Source: Cerina litoralis (GTDB taxonomy: Bacteria; Bacteroidota; Bacteroidia; Flavobacteriales; Flavobacteriaceae). From it: a stretch of DNA of 34,163 nt. The stretch is from positions 1-34,163 of the forward strand of contig JAIRBC010000038.1 of assembly GCA_022008415.1 (NCBI GenBank), given 5' to 3'. The position numbers and the translations under genes were made by a program. The notes beneath the pieces were generated by a model. The model was not told where the DNA came from. It made no database searches and was given only the letters and a program-made list of their open reading frames with translations. Below, piece after piece: positions 10,301 to 16,954 of the stretch. Numbering within the stretch: position 1 is the first letter of the stretch; every line of letters begins with the position of its first letter.

Positions 10301-10496
10301 ACCGCAACTGCAGCTCTGTCTCAAAATGCCCGAAATTCATCATCCTAGACCCCAAATTATTTCCGATCATCACAATATGAGAGTTCTTGCTTATTGTTAA
10401 GGTATTGTCCTCTTGTTTGGTACAACTGTAGAAAACTAAGGTCGTGAATAGCAGCAAATATGCTTTTCGGAGGGCAACTTTTTTCATAAAGTTCAT
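7320..10496 (-). CDS. Multidomain lipoprotein: SGNH-like + PVC-type dehydrogenase propeller + HEAT-like + cytochrome c
   Basis: This 1058-residue exported lipoprotein has a lipobox ending FYSC with Cys25. An SGNH-hydrolase-like domain occupies about 36-265. Here the GDSL block reads GNNL (Asn47 at the nucleophile position) and the DxxH block reads DGFQ (Gln246 for the catalytic His). A beta-propeller at about 370-735 resembles the membrane-bound dehydrogenase domain known from Pirellula/Verrucomicrobia, with acidic turns such as DTDGDNKAD. A helical HEAT-like segment follows at about 740-890. The C-terminal cytochrome c domain has CATCH (Cys940, Cys943, His944) and probable axial Met997. The likely role is extracytoplasmic oxidation of a carbohydrate with electron transfer to the fused haem; the substrate is unknown. 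It is the last gene of the leftward cluster. A second in-frame ATG three codons in (10487) is an alternative start. Confidence 0.88.
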   Translation of the reverse strand: MNFMKKVALRKAYLLLFTTLVFYSCTKQEDNTLTISKNSHIVMIGNNLGSRMMNFGHFETELQLRYPKDSLFIRNMCDAGNTPGFRPHPSRKSPWAFPGAEEFYKNSELSTPSGSIGHFPTEDEWLHNLKADIIIAFFGYNESFDGPTNLDNYKAELHAFIQHTKSQKYNGTKPPQLALVSPIAFEDLSAKMDLPNGVKENKNLALYTEAMREVAAKDSVLFVDAFDPTKKWYDTESTDLTQDGFQLTDMGYQKFAKLLVDDIFGKTESKVENNRQLVNDAVNEKNWFWHDDFKMPNGVHVYGRRYNPFGPDNYPFEIEKVRQMTAIRDTAIWEALHGKKMDLAVADAKTRKLPPVKTNYVQGHGNGTPEYLYGKDALDKIKVAPGYKIEQFATEEEFPDLANPVQISFDNKGRLWVAVMPSYPHYKPGDPRPNDKLLIFEDTDGDNKADKQTIFADGLSRPIGFEFAPEGVYLSQGNTLSLLTDTDGDDKADKTEILLNDFDDHDTHHAIGAFTADPSGAIYMGEGVFLHTNVETAYGPVRATNGGFYRYSPQRHYLERTAQLSIPNPWGIAFDDWGQPFFEHTSGPDMTWMMPGTIKPRYGEASPLPENLIEDKQRVRPTSGLEFVSSRHFPDNIQGDVLINNTIGFLGTKEHTMVDDPKTAGYLSRWRQDLVFSTDANFRPVDMEFAPDGSLYLIDWSNVLIGHMQHNARDPLRDHVHGRIYRITYPSRPLVKPAKIVDASIDELLDNLKLPEYRTRYRTKRELRGRDSDEVLSKLKTWAAALDKNDPNYDHNLLEALWVSWGLNKVDRQLLGQVLQAKDFRARAAAVGVLRYAGHQISDHSELLMQAAKDDNPRVRLEALVAASWLDKDTGIPIVTEAGKKGLDKWMKKPYEAAIAHLNGHKTGEGPKKIIHSDLKGIELDLLTSGKEIFERDGYCATCHQKDGKGLEASGFPPIAGSKWVTGSEERLIKLVTNGLMGPLEVNGKTYPGQVPMTPFGKLLTPDETAAVLTYVRNSFGNKASAISADKVIEVREQIKGKTGFYSPEELLKEHPLE

Positions 10497-10539
10497 AATT
10501 TATGTTTCTTGACGATTTATTCTATGTATTTAAATTTAA

Positions 10540-10551
10540 GTGCCCAGGCAC
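10540..10551. other. Short palindromic hairpin between two minus-strand genes
   Basis: GTGCC at 10540-10544 and GGCAC at 10547-10551 form a small inverted repeat, most likely folding as GTGC/GCAC with a 4-nt loop. On the plus strand it is followed by GAG and six T. Genes here run leftwards and the T-run is on the wrong side for them, so it is probably not their terminator. Confidence 0.3.
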
Positions 10552-10602
10552 GAGTTTTTTATAATTGACAAAGGGCGGTTGTCTAATTTTATGGAGGTTG
10601 CC

Positions 10603-11574
10603 CTATTCAAAATTTACGTGGATACTTTCCTTAACGGAACGTTCGCAAGCCTCTATAATTCGCTGGCAGGTAATGGCATCTTCCAAGCTAGATAGGGGTT
10701 CCTCCCCCTCACGGAGGACGTTGTTTATAAAATGGGTCGCCGTATTTTTGATGGATTCGGGGTAGCAATAATACGTTTGGGAATGGGGTCCGTTCTTTTC
10801 GTTGATTACCCAATCCCGGTAACTATAGCGCGTGCTGCCCTTGGTGCCCAATACTTTTATGTTGCAGGTCCACGGATCTCCGGCGTGGTCGTCATTGGCG
10901 AAGCTTGCACTCAAATGGCTTAGCGTTCCGTTCTGCATTTGTATGTTGGCCATGGCCACATTTTCTTGAGGTGCCAAGGTGGGATTTACCGTGTGCTTTA
11001 GGCAGGAAATGGTTTTTGGCTGGCCGGCCAAATAAAGCATCGTATAGCTATGGTGGGTCAGGATCTGATGAATAACACCTGGATAGCGTGCCCGTATATC
11101 ATCGGCATGATGAATGTTGTACATCATATAGAATTGGGTAATATCGCCCAGCTTACCGCTTTGGATCATCGTTTTTGCCCGTTTAATTCCGGCCTCATAG
11201 ATGTAATTGTGTACCGGCATGCATTTCACGTTCGCTTTGTTAACGGCCCGTTTCATCCGCTCCAGCTCCTCCAAATTGGAACCTGCGGGTTTTTCCACCA
11301 AGATATGTTTCCCGGCCGCCGCGGCTAAAAGAGTGTATTCACAATGGGTTTCTACATTGGTAAGGATAAAGACGGCGCCGATATCCTCGTCTTGCAGCAA
11401 ATTTTGGACCGTGGAAAAGGTCTTGCAACCAAATTTCTCTGCCTTGGCCGCTCCTTTTTCAAAAGTGCGGTTCCAAAGTCCGATGAGTTTCGCTCCGGGC
11501 AAACTGTCGATGGCCTCCGCATGCAGGTCGGCTATATCCCCGGCCCCGATAAATCCTATTCCTATGGTTTTCAT
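10603..11574 (-). CDS. Gfo/Idh/MocA family NAD(P)-dependent oxidoreductase
   Basis: This 323-residue cytoplasmic oxidoreductase belongs to the family that oxidises or reduces hydroxyl groups on sugars, inositols and amino-sugars. An N-terminal Rossmann fold shows GFIGAGDIA at residues 7-15, and the family EKP motif is at 94-96 (VEKPAG). The C-terminal alpha/beta domain has a histidine-rich segment QILTHHSYTMLYL near 170-182, where the family's catalytic His usually lies. Its ATG overlaps the stop of the upstream epimerase/dehydratase gene by 4 bp (ATGA at 11571-11574), so the two are probably translationally coupled and act in one pathway. The exact substrate cannot be assigned. It is clearly different from the second family member at 14123-15277. 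Confidence 0.88.
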   Translation of the reverse strand: MKTIGIGFIGAGDIADLHAEAIDSLPGAKLIGLWNRTFEKGAAKAEKFGCKTFSTVQNLLQDEDIGAVFILTNVETHCEYTLLAAAAGKHILVEKPAGSNLEELERMKRAVNKANVKCMPVHNYIYEAGIKRAKTMIQSGKLGDITQFYMMYNIHHADDIRARYPGVIHQILTHHSYTMLYLAGQPKTISCLKHTVNPTLAPQENVAMANIQMQNGTLSHLSASFANDDHAGDPWTCNIKVLGTKGSTRYSYRDWVINEKNGPHSQTYYCYPESIKNTATHFINNVLREGEEPLSSLEDAITCQRIIEACERSVKESIHVNFE

Positions 11575-12590
11575 GATTCCGCTTTTGAGTATTCCAACGA
11601 CCCATTTTCCGCCATTATTTTAAATTCTACCAAAGATCTGCGTACCCCTTCCTCTATTGGGGTCAACGGTAGGTCTTTAAATGTACGTGCAATTTTTTCA
11701 TGACTGAGGTCGGATACGAACAAGTTGGGAGGCGCACCGTCCGCGATGGACAACTTTGCAAACTTCCCAAGCCCCAGATTCTCGGCTTGTTGCTTGACTA
11801 TCTCCAAAAATTCTTCTATGGCGATGGTTTTGCCCTTAATGTTGAAAGCGCCGAAACCCTCGAAAGGTTGTAGGGCACAAGCGGCAAAATGGGCGCCTAC
11901 GTCCTCCACGAAATGATAATTTTCACGGCCCTGATATGGCATTTCAAAAGGAATCGGTTTGCCTTCCACAGATCCCATTGCAATTGCCTTTAACGCATTT
12001 GTGGGTGCCGAAGTCTTTCCTTTGTCCCTTCCCTTGCCATAGGTAGTATTGATACGAAGGCACACGGTAGGCACCTTGGTGTTGTCGTAGAATAGACGGG
12101 CCAGATGTTCGCCCCCCAATTTCCAGATACCGTAGTGGTTGGGGGGAGCCAATTGGGCGTCTTCCGTGATACCCGGATTTGGGTACATGGCCCTCATTCC
12201 GTACACTGCTGCAGAACTGGCAAATACAAAACGTTTTAGGTTAGGTAGCTTTTCGGCAATATCAAAAAGGGCCATGGTACCACCCGTATTAATTTCCATG
12301 CCCTGGATGTGATATTTGGAACAATCCGGACTTTGGTATGCCCCCAAGTGGATAATGTGCGTGGGATTCACCTTGATAACCACCTCCTCTATGGCTTTGA
12401 AATCGGCCACATCGAGCTTTACAAATTCAATACGGGGTTCAAGATCCTCACCCAACCATAATTTTAATGGTTCGGCATTGTTCGATCGGGTGGCGATCAC
12501 AATTTTTCCCACTTCTTTGGATTGCAATAGTTTGTAGATGGTGACCGAACCGATACAGCCCGTACCTCCTGTTATAAATAGGGTATGCAT
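11571..12590 (-). CDS. NAD-dependent epimerase/dehydratase (extended SDR family)
   Basis: This is a 339-residue cytoplasmic extended short-chain dehydrogenase acting on a sugar or sugar derivative. The NAD-binding motif GGTGCIG is at residues 8-14, a Ser pair (Ser125/126, FASSAAVYG) precedes the active site, and Tyr153-x3-Lys157 supplies the catalytic pair. I chose the ATG at 12588-12590, giving MHTLFITGG. The open frame extends 22 codons further upstream, but those residues are not part of the Rossmann fold and would push the glycine motif unusually far in. The gene ends inside the start codon of the Gfo/Idh/MocA gene (ATGA overlap). The family also includes nucleotide-sugar epimerases and uronate dehydrogenases, so epimerase versus dehydrogenase activity remains open. 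Confidence 0.87.
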   Translation of the reverse strand: MHTLFITGGTGCIGSVTIYKLLQSKEVGKIVIATRSNNAEPLKLWLGEDLEPRIEFVKLDVADFKAIEEVVIKVNPTHIIHLGAYQSPDCSKYHIQGMEINTGGTMALFDIAEKLPNLKRFVFASSAAVYGMRAMYPNPGITEDAQLAPPNHYGIWKLGGEHLARLFYDNTKVPTVCLRINTTYGKGRDKGKTSAPTNALKAIAMGSVEGKPIPFEMPYQGRENYHFVEDVGAHFAACALQPFEGFGAFNIKGKTIAIEEFLEIVKQQAENLGLGKFAKLSIADGAPPNLFVSDLSHEKIARTFKDLPLTPIEEGVRRSLVEFKIMAENGSLEYSKAES

Positions 12591-12842
12591 TTTTTTTAGA
12601 TATGAAATTTTAGATGTTAGATTAATATTTTTTGATCTAACATAATTTTTTGACAATTAACATGACCAAGGACAAAACGATAAAAGAGGAAGGACGGGAA
12701 TCGAGTAAAATAACTTATCTAAAGGATATTATATTCAATTTTTTAATCCACTTAGTTTTATTGGTCTTCTTTCTTTTGTCCCTTTTTGAAAAATCCGCCT
12801 TAAAATTATTTGAGTATTCCCCGAAAAATCGAATTTTTAAAA

Positions 12843-13955
12843 TCAATTCATTTTCACGACCGCCTTCATGTTGTTGGCTCTTATAGAATCTTCAAAAGCC
12901 TGGTTGATATCCTTAAAATCGTAATGATCCGTATAGTGTTCAGAAGGGAAGATACCGGTAGCCATTAGTTTTTGGGCCGCCATATAATCTGCCCTGCAAG
13001 ATCCCATGGAACCCCTCATATTCAAGGAGGTACGCGTAAGGTGGGTAGCATTGACCTGTACATCCGTGCCATAGGTCGCAATTACACAGATATCCCCTTC
13101 GGGTCTTACCACTCCGATTGCTTCCGTGAGCACTTGTGGCACCCCCGAACATTCTATGAGCAAATCTACCTTTCCGTTAGAGCCGAACGGTATCCCATTC
13201 TCGTCGGCAATACCATTCTGCAATTGTGCGGTCAAGGAGTTGTCCGGTGAGACCTCTATGGTGATGAAACCTCTTTCTTTGGCTCTTTTTAATCGGATGT
13301 TGCGATCATGGGCAATACCCGTTACAGCAACCCTGGCCCCTGAGGCCCGGGCAACTTCCGCGGACATCATACCGATGATCCCGCAACCCGTCACAACGAT
13401 ATCCTGTCCGGGCTTAATGTTGCATTTGTTGTATAGGGCATTGGTGATAATGGATAGCGGTTCTACCAACGCACCCTGGGCAGGGGTAAGTCCTTTCATT
13501 AAAGGAACTACCCGATCAGACTCCAGTACTACTCGCTGTCCGAACCCCCCGTTTCTATGAAAACCGATGATTTCCTTTTTGGGGCATATGTTCCATTTGG
13601 AAACGCTGCAGGCGGGACAATCCTCTTCCCGGCAGCCCAACATGGCCAAAGGCGTAAAAATATCCCCGACTTTAAGGTCGCCGTGGTCGCCCGGACCTAA
13701 TTCCAGCACCTCGGCGCTAAACTCGTGCCCAATGACCCGTGGACGTTGTACCCAATCAAAATTGGCTTTGCCAATGGTTGCGCTATTGTCCGATCCGCAT
13801 ATCCCGGTATATAACGTTTTTGCCAATATTTCCCCTTCTTTTAAGGGAGGGATTTCCATATCTACCACCGCCGAATTGCTCAGTACCGATGCGGCGGTAT
13901 TTGGATAGATTTTTTCGTTGGTTTGGAGGCAAAACCCTTTTATCGGTGCGTTCAT
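12843..13955 (-). CDS. Zinc-dependent medium-chain alcohol/polyol dehydrogenase
   Basis: This 370-residue enzyme belongs to the medium-chain dehydrogenase family that includes sorbitol, idonate, threonine and butanediol dehydrogenases. It probably oxidises a secondary hydroxyl of a polyol or sugar acid with NAD(P). The catalytic zinc site is visible as Cys53 (GICGSDN), His77-Glu78 (GHEF) and Glu165 (VEPLSI). A structural-zinc cluster has Cys108, Cys113, Cys116 and Cys124, with four residues rather than the usual two between the first pair. The nucleotide-binding motif GCGIIG is at 190-195. It sits in the leftward sugar cluster, 167 bp downstream of the larger Gfo/Idh/MocA gene and 252 bp upstream of the epimerase/dehydratase. 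The larger gaps suggest internal promoters or processing. Confidence 0.88.
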   Translation of the reverse strand: MNAPIKGFCLQTNEKIYPNTAASVLSNSAVVDMEIPPLKEGEILAKTLYTGICGSDNSATIGKANFDWVQRPRVIGHEFSAEVLELGPGDHGDLKVGDIFTPLAMLGCREEDCPACSVSKWNICPKKEIIGFHRNGGFGQRVVLESDRVVPLMKGLTPAQGALVEPLSIITNALYNKCNIKPGQDIVVTGCGIIGMMSAEVARASGARVAVTGIAHDRNIRLKRAKERGFITIEVSPDNSLTAQLQNGIADENGIPFGSNGKVDLLIECSGVPQVLTEAIGVVRPEGDICVIATYGTDVQVNATHLTRTSLNMRGSMGSCRADYMAAQKLMATGIFPSEHYTDHYDFKDINQAFEDSIRANNMKAVVKMN

Positions 13956-13994
13956 TTTGTTTTATTGGTTCAATATTTTTGGTTAAGTCTTAGA

Positions 13995-14117
13995 GTTTCA
14001 GATTTTTGGTTTCAAACGGAAGGTACCAACCTGAAACTAGAAACAAAGGAAACCAGAAACACTATTCATTTTAAAAGTGTTCACCGCTGACCGAACACTG
14101 CTCACGGCCAACTGCTC
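13995..14117. repeat. Degenerate short intergenic repeats
   Basis: The spacer before the alcohol dehydrogenase gene contains four copies of GAAAC, starting at 14033, 14040, 14049 and 14056. Inverted copies GTTTC begin at 13995 and 14009. A separate pair of ACTGCTC lies at 14097 and 14111 with a 14-bp period. It looks like decayed short tandem-repeat sequence rather than a coding region. Confidence 0.5.
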
Positions 14118-14122
14118 GCTGA

Positions 14123-15277
14123 TCACCAAGTTACCCCGGTATCCTTCCAGCTCCTTGTTTTTGCCGAGTCTAAAACCGCCTCACAGACTTTTTGTGTCTC
14201 TTGTGCCTCCTTAAAGGTAGGTGAACACGGGGTGTTATCTTCGATACTTATTAGAAAATCGGCCACTTGATGTACAAAAGTGTGCTCATAACCAATGGAC
14301 AATCCGGGTACCCACCATTTATCCATAAAGGGTTGATCTGCATCGGTCACGTGGATGGACCGCCATCCACGCACTATCGACTCGTCCCTGTGGTCAAAAT
14401 ATTCCAGTCGGTTAAGGTCGTGCAGATCCCATCGAATAGAGGCGTGCTCCCCGTTGATCTCAAAAGTGTTCAGTGCCTTGTGTCCACGGGCATAACGGGT
14501 AGATTCAAATACACCCAGAGAACCGTTGGAAAAATGACAGTGAAATATACAGGCGTCATCGATATCTACTTTTTGTTTTTTCCCGGTCCCGGTATGTACC
14601 CTTTCCTTGATAAAGGTTTCGGTAACGGCGGAGACATCCTTGATGCCTCCGTTGAGCCACATGGCGGTATCTATACAGTGAGCCAGAAGATCGCCCGTAA
14701 CACCTGATCCGGCGGCATCGTTGTCCAAGCGCCATAATCCTTCCCCCCCCTGTGGCAGTTCGGGGCTTATGGTCCAATCCTGTAGAAAATTGGCACGGTA
14801 GTGAAATATTTTCCCAAGCTTTCCCGCATCGATCAATTGCTTGGCCAAGGTAACCGCCGGCACCCTTCTGTAATTGTACCAAACCGTGTTCCTTACCCCT
14901 GCTTTTTCGACCGCATCGACCATGGGCTGGGCTTCTGCAACCGTTCTCGCTAGTGGTTTTTCGCAAAGTACTATTTTGCCGGCTTGTGCAGCAGCTATGG
15001 CAATTTCGGCATGCATGTTGTTCGGGGTGCAGATATCTATTGCATCTATATCCTTACGGGTGATAAGGGCTTTCCAGTCGGTTTCAACGGATTCGTAGCC
15101 CCATTGATCTGCGAACGCTTTGACCCGTTCTTCGTTTCGGGCGCAAACGGCTTTTAGCACGGGGACATATTCCAGTTCCGGGAAAAAGTTAGGGACCCGG
15201 AGATAGGCATTGGAATGGGTTCTGCCCATAAACCCATATCCCACCAATCCTATTCTAAGTTCTTTTTTGTTATTCAT
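14123..15277 (-). CDS. Gfo/Idh/MocA family oxidoreductase (larger paralogue)
   Basis: This 384-residue cytoplasmic NAD(P)-dependent sugar oxidoreductase has the Rossmann motif GLVGYGFMG at residues 10-18 and the EKP motif at 106-108 (CEKPLA). The probable catalytic segment [14 protein letters not shown] places Asp196, His200 and Asp203 in the usual DxxxH arrangement. A tyrosine/arginine-rich strand WYNYRRVP is at about 133-140. The protein is about 60 residues longer than the paralogue at 10603-11574, mostly through C-terminal insertions, so the two probably act on different substrates or steps. It lies downstream of the TIM-barrel gene, separated by a 280-bp gap filled with a hairpin cluster. 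Family members often pair with TIM-barrel isomerase-like proteins in 3-keto sugar or inositol breakdown. That link is inference here. Confidence 0.9.
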   Translation of the reverse strand: MNNKKELRIGLVGYGFMGRTHSNAYLRVPNFFPELEYVPVLKAVCARNEERVKAFADQWGYESVETDWKALITRKDIDAIDICTPNNMHAEIAIAAAQAGKIVLCEKPLARTVAEAQPMVDAVEKAGVRNTVWYNYRRVPAVTLAKQLIDAGKLGKIFHYRANFLQDWTISPELPQGGEGLWRLDNDAAGSGVTGDLLAHCIDTAMWLNGGIKDVSAVTETFIKERVHTGTGKKQKVDIDDACIFHCHFSNGSLGVFESTRYARGHKALNTFEINGEHASIRWDLHDLNRLEYFDHRDESIVRGWRSIHVTDADQPFMDKWWVPGLSIGYEHTFVHQVADFLISIEDNTPCSPTFKEAQETQKVCEAVLDSAKTRSWKDTGVTW

Positions 15278-15344
15278 TAAATTAAAATATAAGTTATTAT
15301 GTTACTCGGTTATTGAGCTAGGCACTTAGTCAATAATAATGAGT

Positions 15345-15510
15345 TAGCGCCAGGGCGGGTTTGGGCTAAAGCCCATTAATCGCAGCAAACCCGCAATCCA
15401 CGGCCTAAAGGCCATGGTAATTTAATTTTTCATTTTCAATTGCCCCTGGATTTATCCAGGGGTTCACGGGACCCTTGAACTGGCTTTAGCCAAAAACCCT
15501 GCGCGTACTA
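15345..15510. repeat. REP-like cluster of nested hairpins
   Basis: Four compact inverted repeats sit in about 165 bp. TGGGCT/AGCCCA at 15362-15375 lies inside an 8-bp stem GCGGGTTT/AAACCCGC (15355-15362 with 15387-15394, sharing base 15362). A 9-bp stem with one mismatch is at 15398-15417. A perfect 9-bp stem CCCCTGGAT/ATCCAGGGG is at 15443-15462. TGGCT/AGCCA is at 15481-15492. The block is bounded by an imperfect inverted pair, GCGCCAGGG near 15347 and CCCTGCGC near 15498. The layout resembles REP/RAYT-associated palindromic repeats of Bacteroidota. No transposase is present here. Confidence 0.6.
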
Positions 15511-15557
15511 GATCAAAATATATCTGAACTTTTTCTTGTAAAATGCCTACTGCAAAA

Positions 15558-16607
15558 CTACTCCGCCTCGTACCAGCCGTGCTTTTGGCGGACTTTGATC
15601 ATAACGGCCAGAATGTCGTTCCATGTTTTTGGCTGCATCATTACCTCGTTGGGGAACATACATCCGTCCCAGCAGATGTGCCTCAGCTTTTTGGTCAGGT
15701 TCCCGTTTTCATCGCGCAGCCAATGGCCTGCGTCTACGGCAATGTCCAATTTTCCATTGGGGTCGGAAGCTTGGCAGTGCCTTCCAGTCTTTTCATGAGA
15801 TCCAGATCCGAACACCGTACCATCGTTCTGGGCCACGTGAAAATCTATAGTCCACGGACGTAGGGCAGCTGTTAAGGTTTTAAGGCCTTCGGTCAAGGTT
15901 GCCCGATCGTTCCAATCGAAATCTTTGGGCAATATCCGTTCGTCCTCTTTGTTGTAGCCCAAGAGATATAATAAGGTATGCGCCATATCTGCCTGAAAGC
16001 CAATATTTGGCCGGTCTACGGCTTCCAATGTGTTCACCATGGTTTTCCAGCCGTGCATGCCGCCCCAACAAATTTCTCCCTCCGCTGCAAGCGATTCCCC
16101 GTAATCTGCCGCTACATCACAGGCTTCCCTAAACGTTTGGGCGATCAATTTTGAGTTGCCAGCGGGATCTGCGTCCCAGCTTACCGGATCAACGGACGAG
16201 TCGATACGGATTACTCCATTTGGGCGTATCCCCAGATCGCGCAGCTTTTTTCCGATCTTACAGGCCTTGCGTACCTGGGTCACGAATTGTTTGCGTTCCG
16301 TGGCCGTTCCCATAGCGGATCCGCCACCCGTTCCGGCCCAAACGGGAGCGACCAGGCTTCCTATCTCCAGATTTTTAGATCGGGCCTTATCGGCCATCCT
16401 TTTTATGCCGTCATCATTGGAATCGATATCCAAATGGGGGTCTGCGGCAAAAAGATCGAATCCGTCAAATTTAATGCCGTCTACTTCCGCATTGGCGGTA
16501 AGCTCGATCATGGTATCGATGGAGATCGGTGGCTCGGAATCGGGTCCCTTTCCTACCACGCCGGGCCACGAGGCGTTGTGGAGTTTGGGATAATTGTTCT
16601 CTTGCAT
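15558..16607 (-). CDS. TIM-barrel sugar isomerase/epimerase-like protein (xylose isomerase-like)
   Basis: This 349-residue soluble protein is a probable member of the xylose-isomerase-like TIM-barrel superfamily (sugar phosphate isomerase/epimerase, AP endonuclease 2 fold). Features consistent with the fold are repeated strand-end acidic and His residues: DGIKFDGFD near 43-51, [12 protein letters not shown] near 170-185, FQADMAHTL near 203-211, and a late [10 protein letters not shown]. These would form a divalent-metal site at the barrel mouth. No signal peptide is visible. It is the first gene of the leftward cluster and diverges from the MFS transporter gene at 16955, so the two may share the control region between them. 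It is distinct from the ketose 3-epimerase-like protein at 18290-19129. Substrate unknown. Confidence 0.82.
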   Translation of the reverse strand: MQENNYPKLHNASWPGVVGKGPDSEPPISIDTMIELTANAEVDGIKFDGFDLFAADPHLDIDSNDDGIKRMADKARSKNLEIGSLVAPVWAGTGGGSAMGTATERKQFVTQVRKACKIGKKLRDLGIRPNGVIRIDSSVDPVSWDADPAGNSKLIAQTFREACDVAADYGESLAAEGEICWGGMHGWKTMVNTLEAVDRPNIGFQADMAHTLLYLLGYNKEDERILPKDFDWNDRATLTEGLKTLTAALRPWTIDFHVAQNDGTVFGSGSHEKTGRHCQASDPNGKLDIAVDAGHWLRDENGNLTKKLRHICWDGCMFPNEVMMQPKTWNDILAVMIKVRQKHGWYEAE

Positions 16608-16657
16608 TCTTAATAGGGTTTATCTTTTATCTTTTAATTCTTGTTGTAGAGCGATGC

Positions 16658-16673
16658 TGGTTTTGCAAAACCA
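16658..16673. promoter_or_regulatory. Perfect 16-bp palindrome, candidate operator
   Basis: TGGTTTTGCAAAACCA is a perfect dyad centred between two sugar-metabolism genes, about 50 bp upstream of the start of the minus-strand TIM-barrel gene. Its length, symmetry and central GC step resemble operators of LacI-type sugar repressors. The regulator family is inferred, not shown. Confidence 0.5.
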
Positions 16674-16891
16674 TGGTAAATTAAGTATTTTGATAAGATT
16701 CTACAAACTAAATATGTATATCGCGTTCTGGGTATCCAGCAAAGTTTAAATAAAACGTTCCACTCGATAAATCGATCCAAATTTTGAATCCCAAAGTGTA
16801 AAACAATCAGCTGCTAATCTACAATTTGTTGATACTGTTCCAAAAAAATTATGAATATCTTAAAAAAAGCAGTAAACTTACAAGTCGATAA

Positions 16892-16899
16892 TATATTTG
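16892..16899 (+). promoter_or_regulatory. Candidate -7 promoter element for the MFS gene
   Basis: TATATTTG matches the Bacteroidota sigma consensus TAnnTTTG exactly and lies 55 bp before the MFS start. No TTG is present 17-23 bp upstream, so the promoter may depend on an activator. It is flanked by TCGATA words at 16885 and 16908. Confidence 0.4.
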
Positions 16900-16954
16900 A
16901 CCAAGTATCGATAATCAACAAAATCTAATCAAAAAATTAAAAATTAATTAACCA

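Larger units (their letters stand above)
16608..16954. promoter_or_regulatory. Divergent control region between the TIM-barrel and MFS genes
   Basis: This 347-bp AT-rich region contains no gene. It holds a perfect 16-bp palindrome (listed separately), a TAnnTTTG element at 16892-16899 upstream of the MFS gene, and several TCGATA/TATCGA words: TCGATA at 16764-16769 followed by ATCGAT at 16771-16776, TCGATA at 16885-16890, and TATCGATA at 16906-16913. The arrangement suggests a regulated bidirectional promoter for the sugar locus. No regulator gene is present in the window. Confidence 0.45.

Noticed and set aside
12650-12886. Small plus-strand open frame with one hydrophobic stretch
   Set aside because: It runs antisense into the end of the alcohol dehydrogenase gene, is AT-rich so hydrophobic residues are expected by chance, and has no clear promoter or homology.
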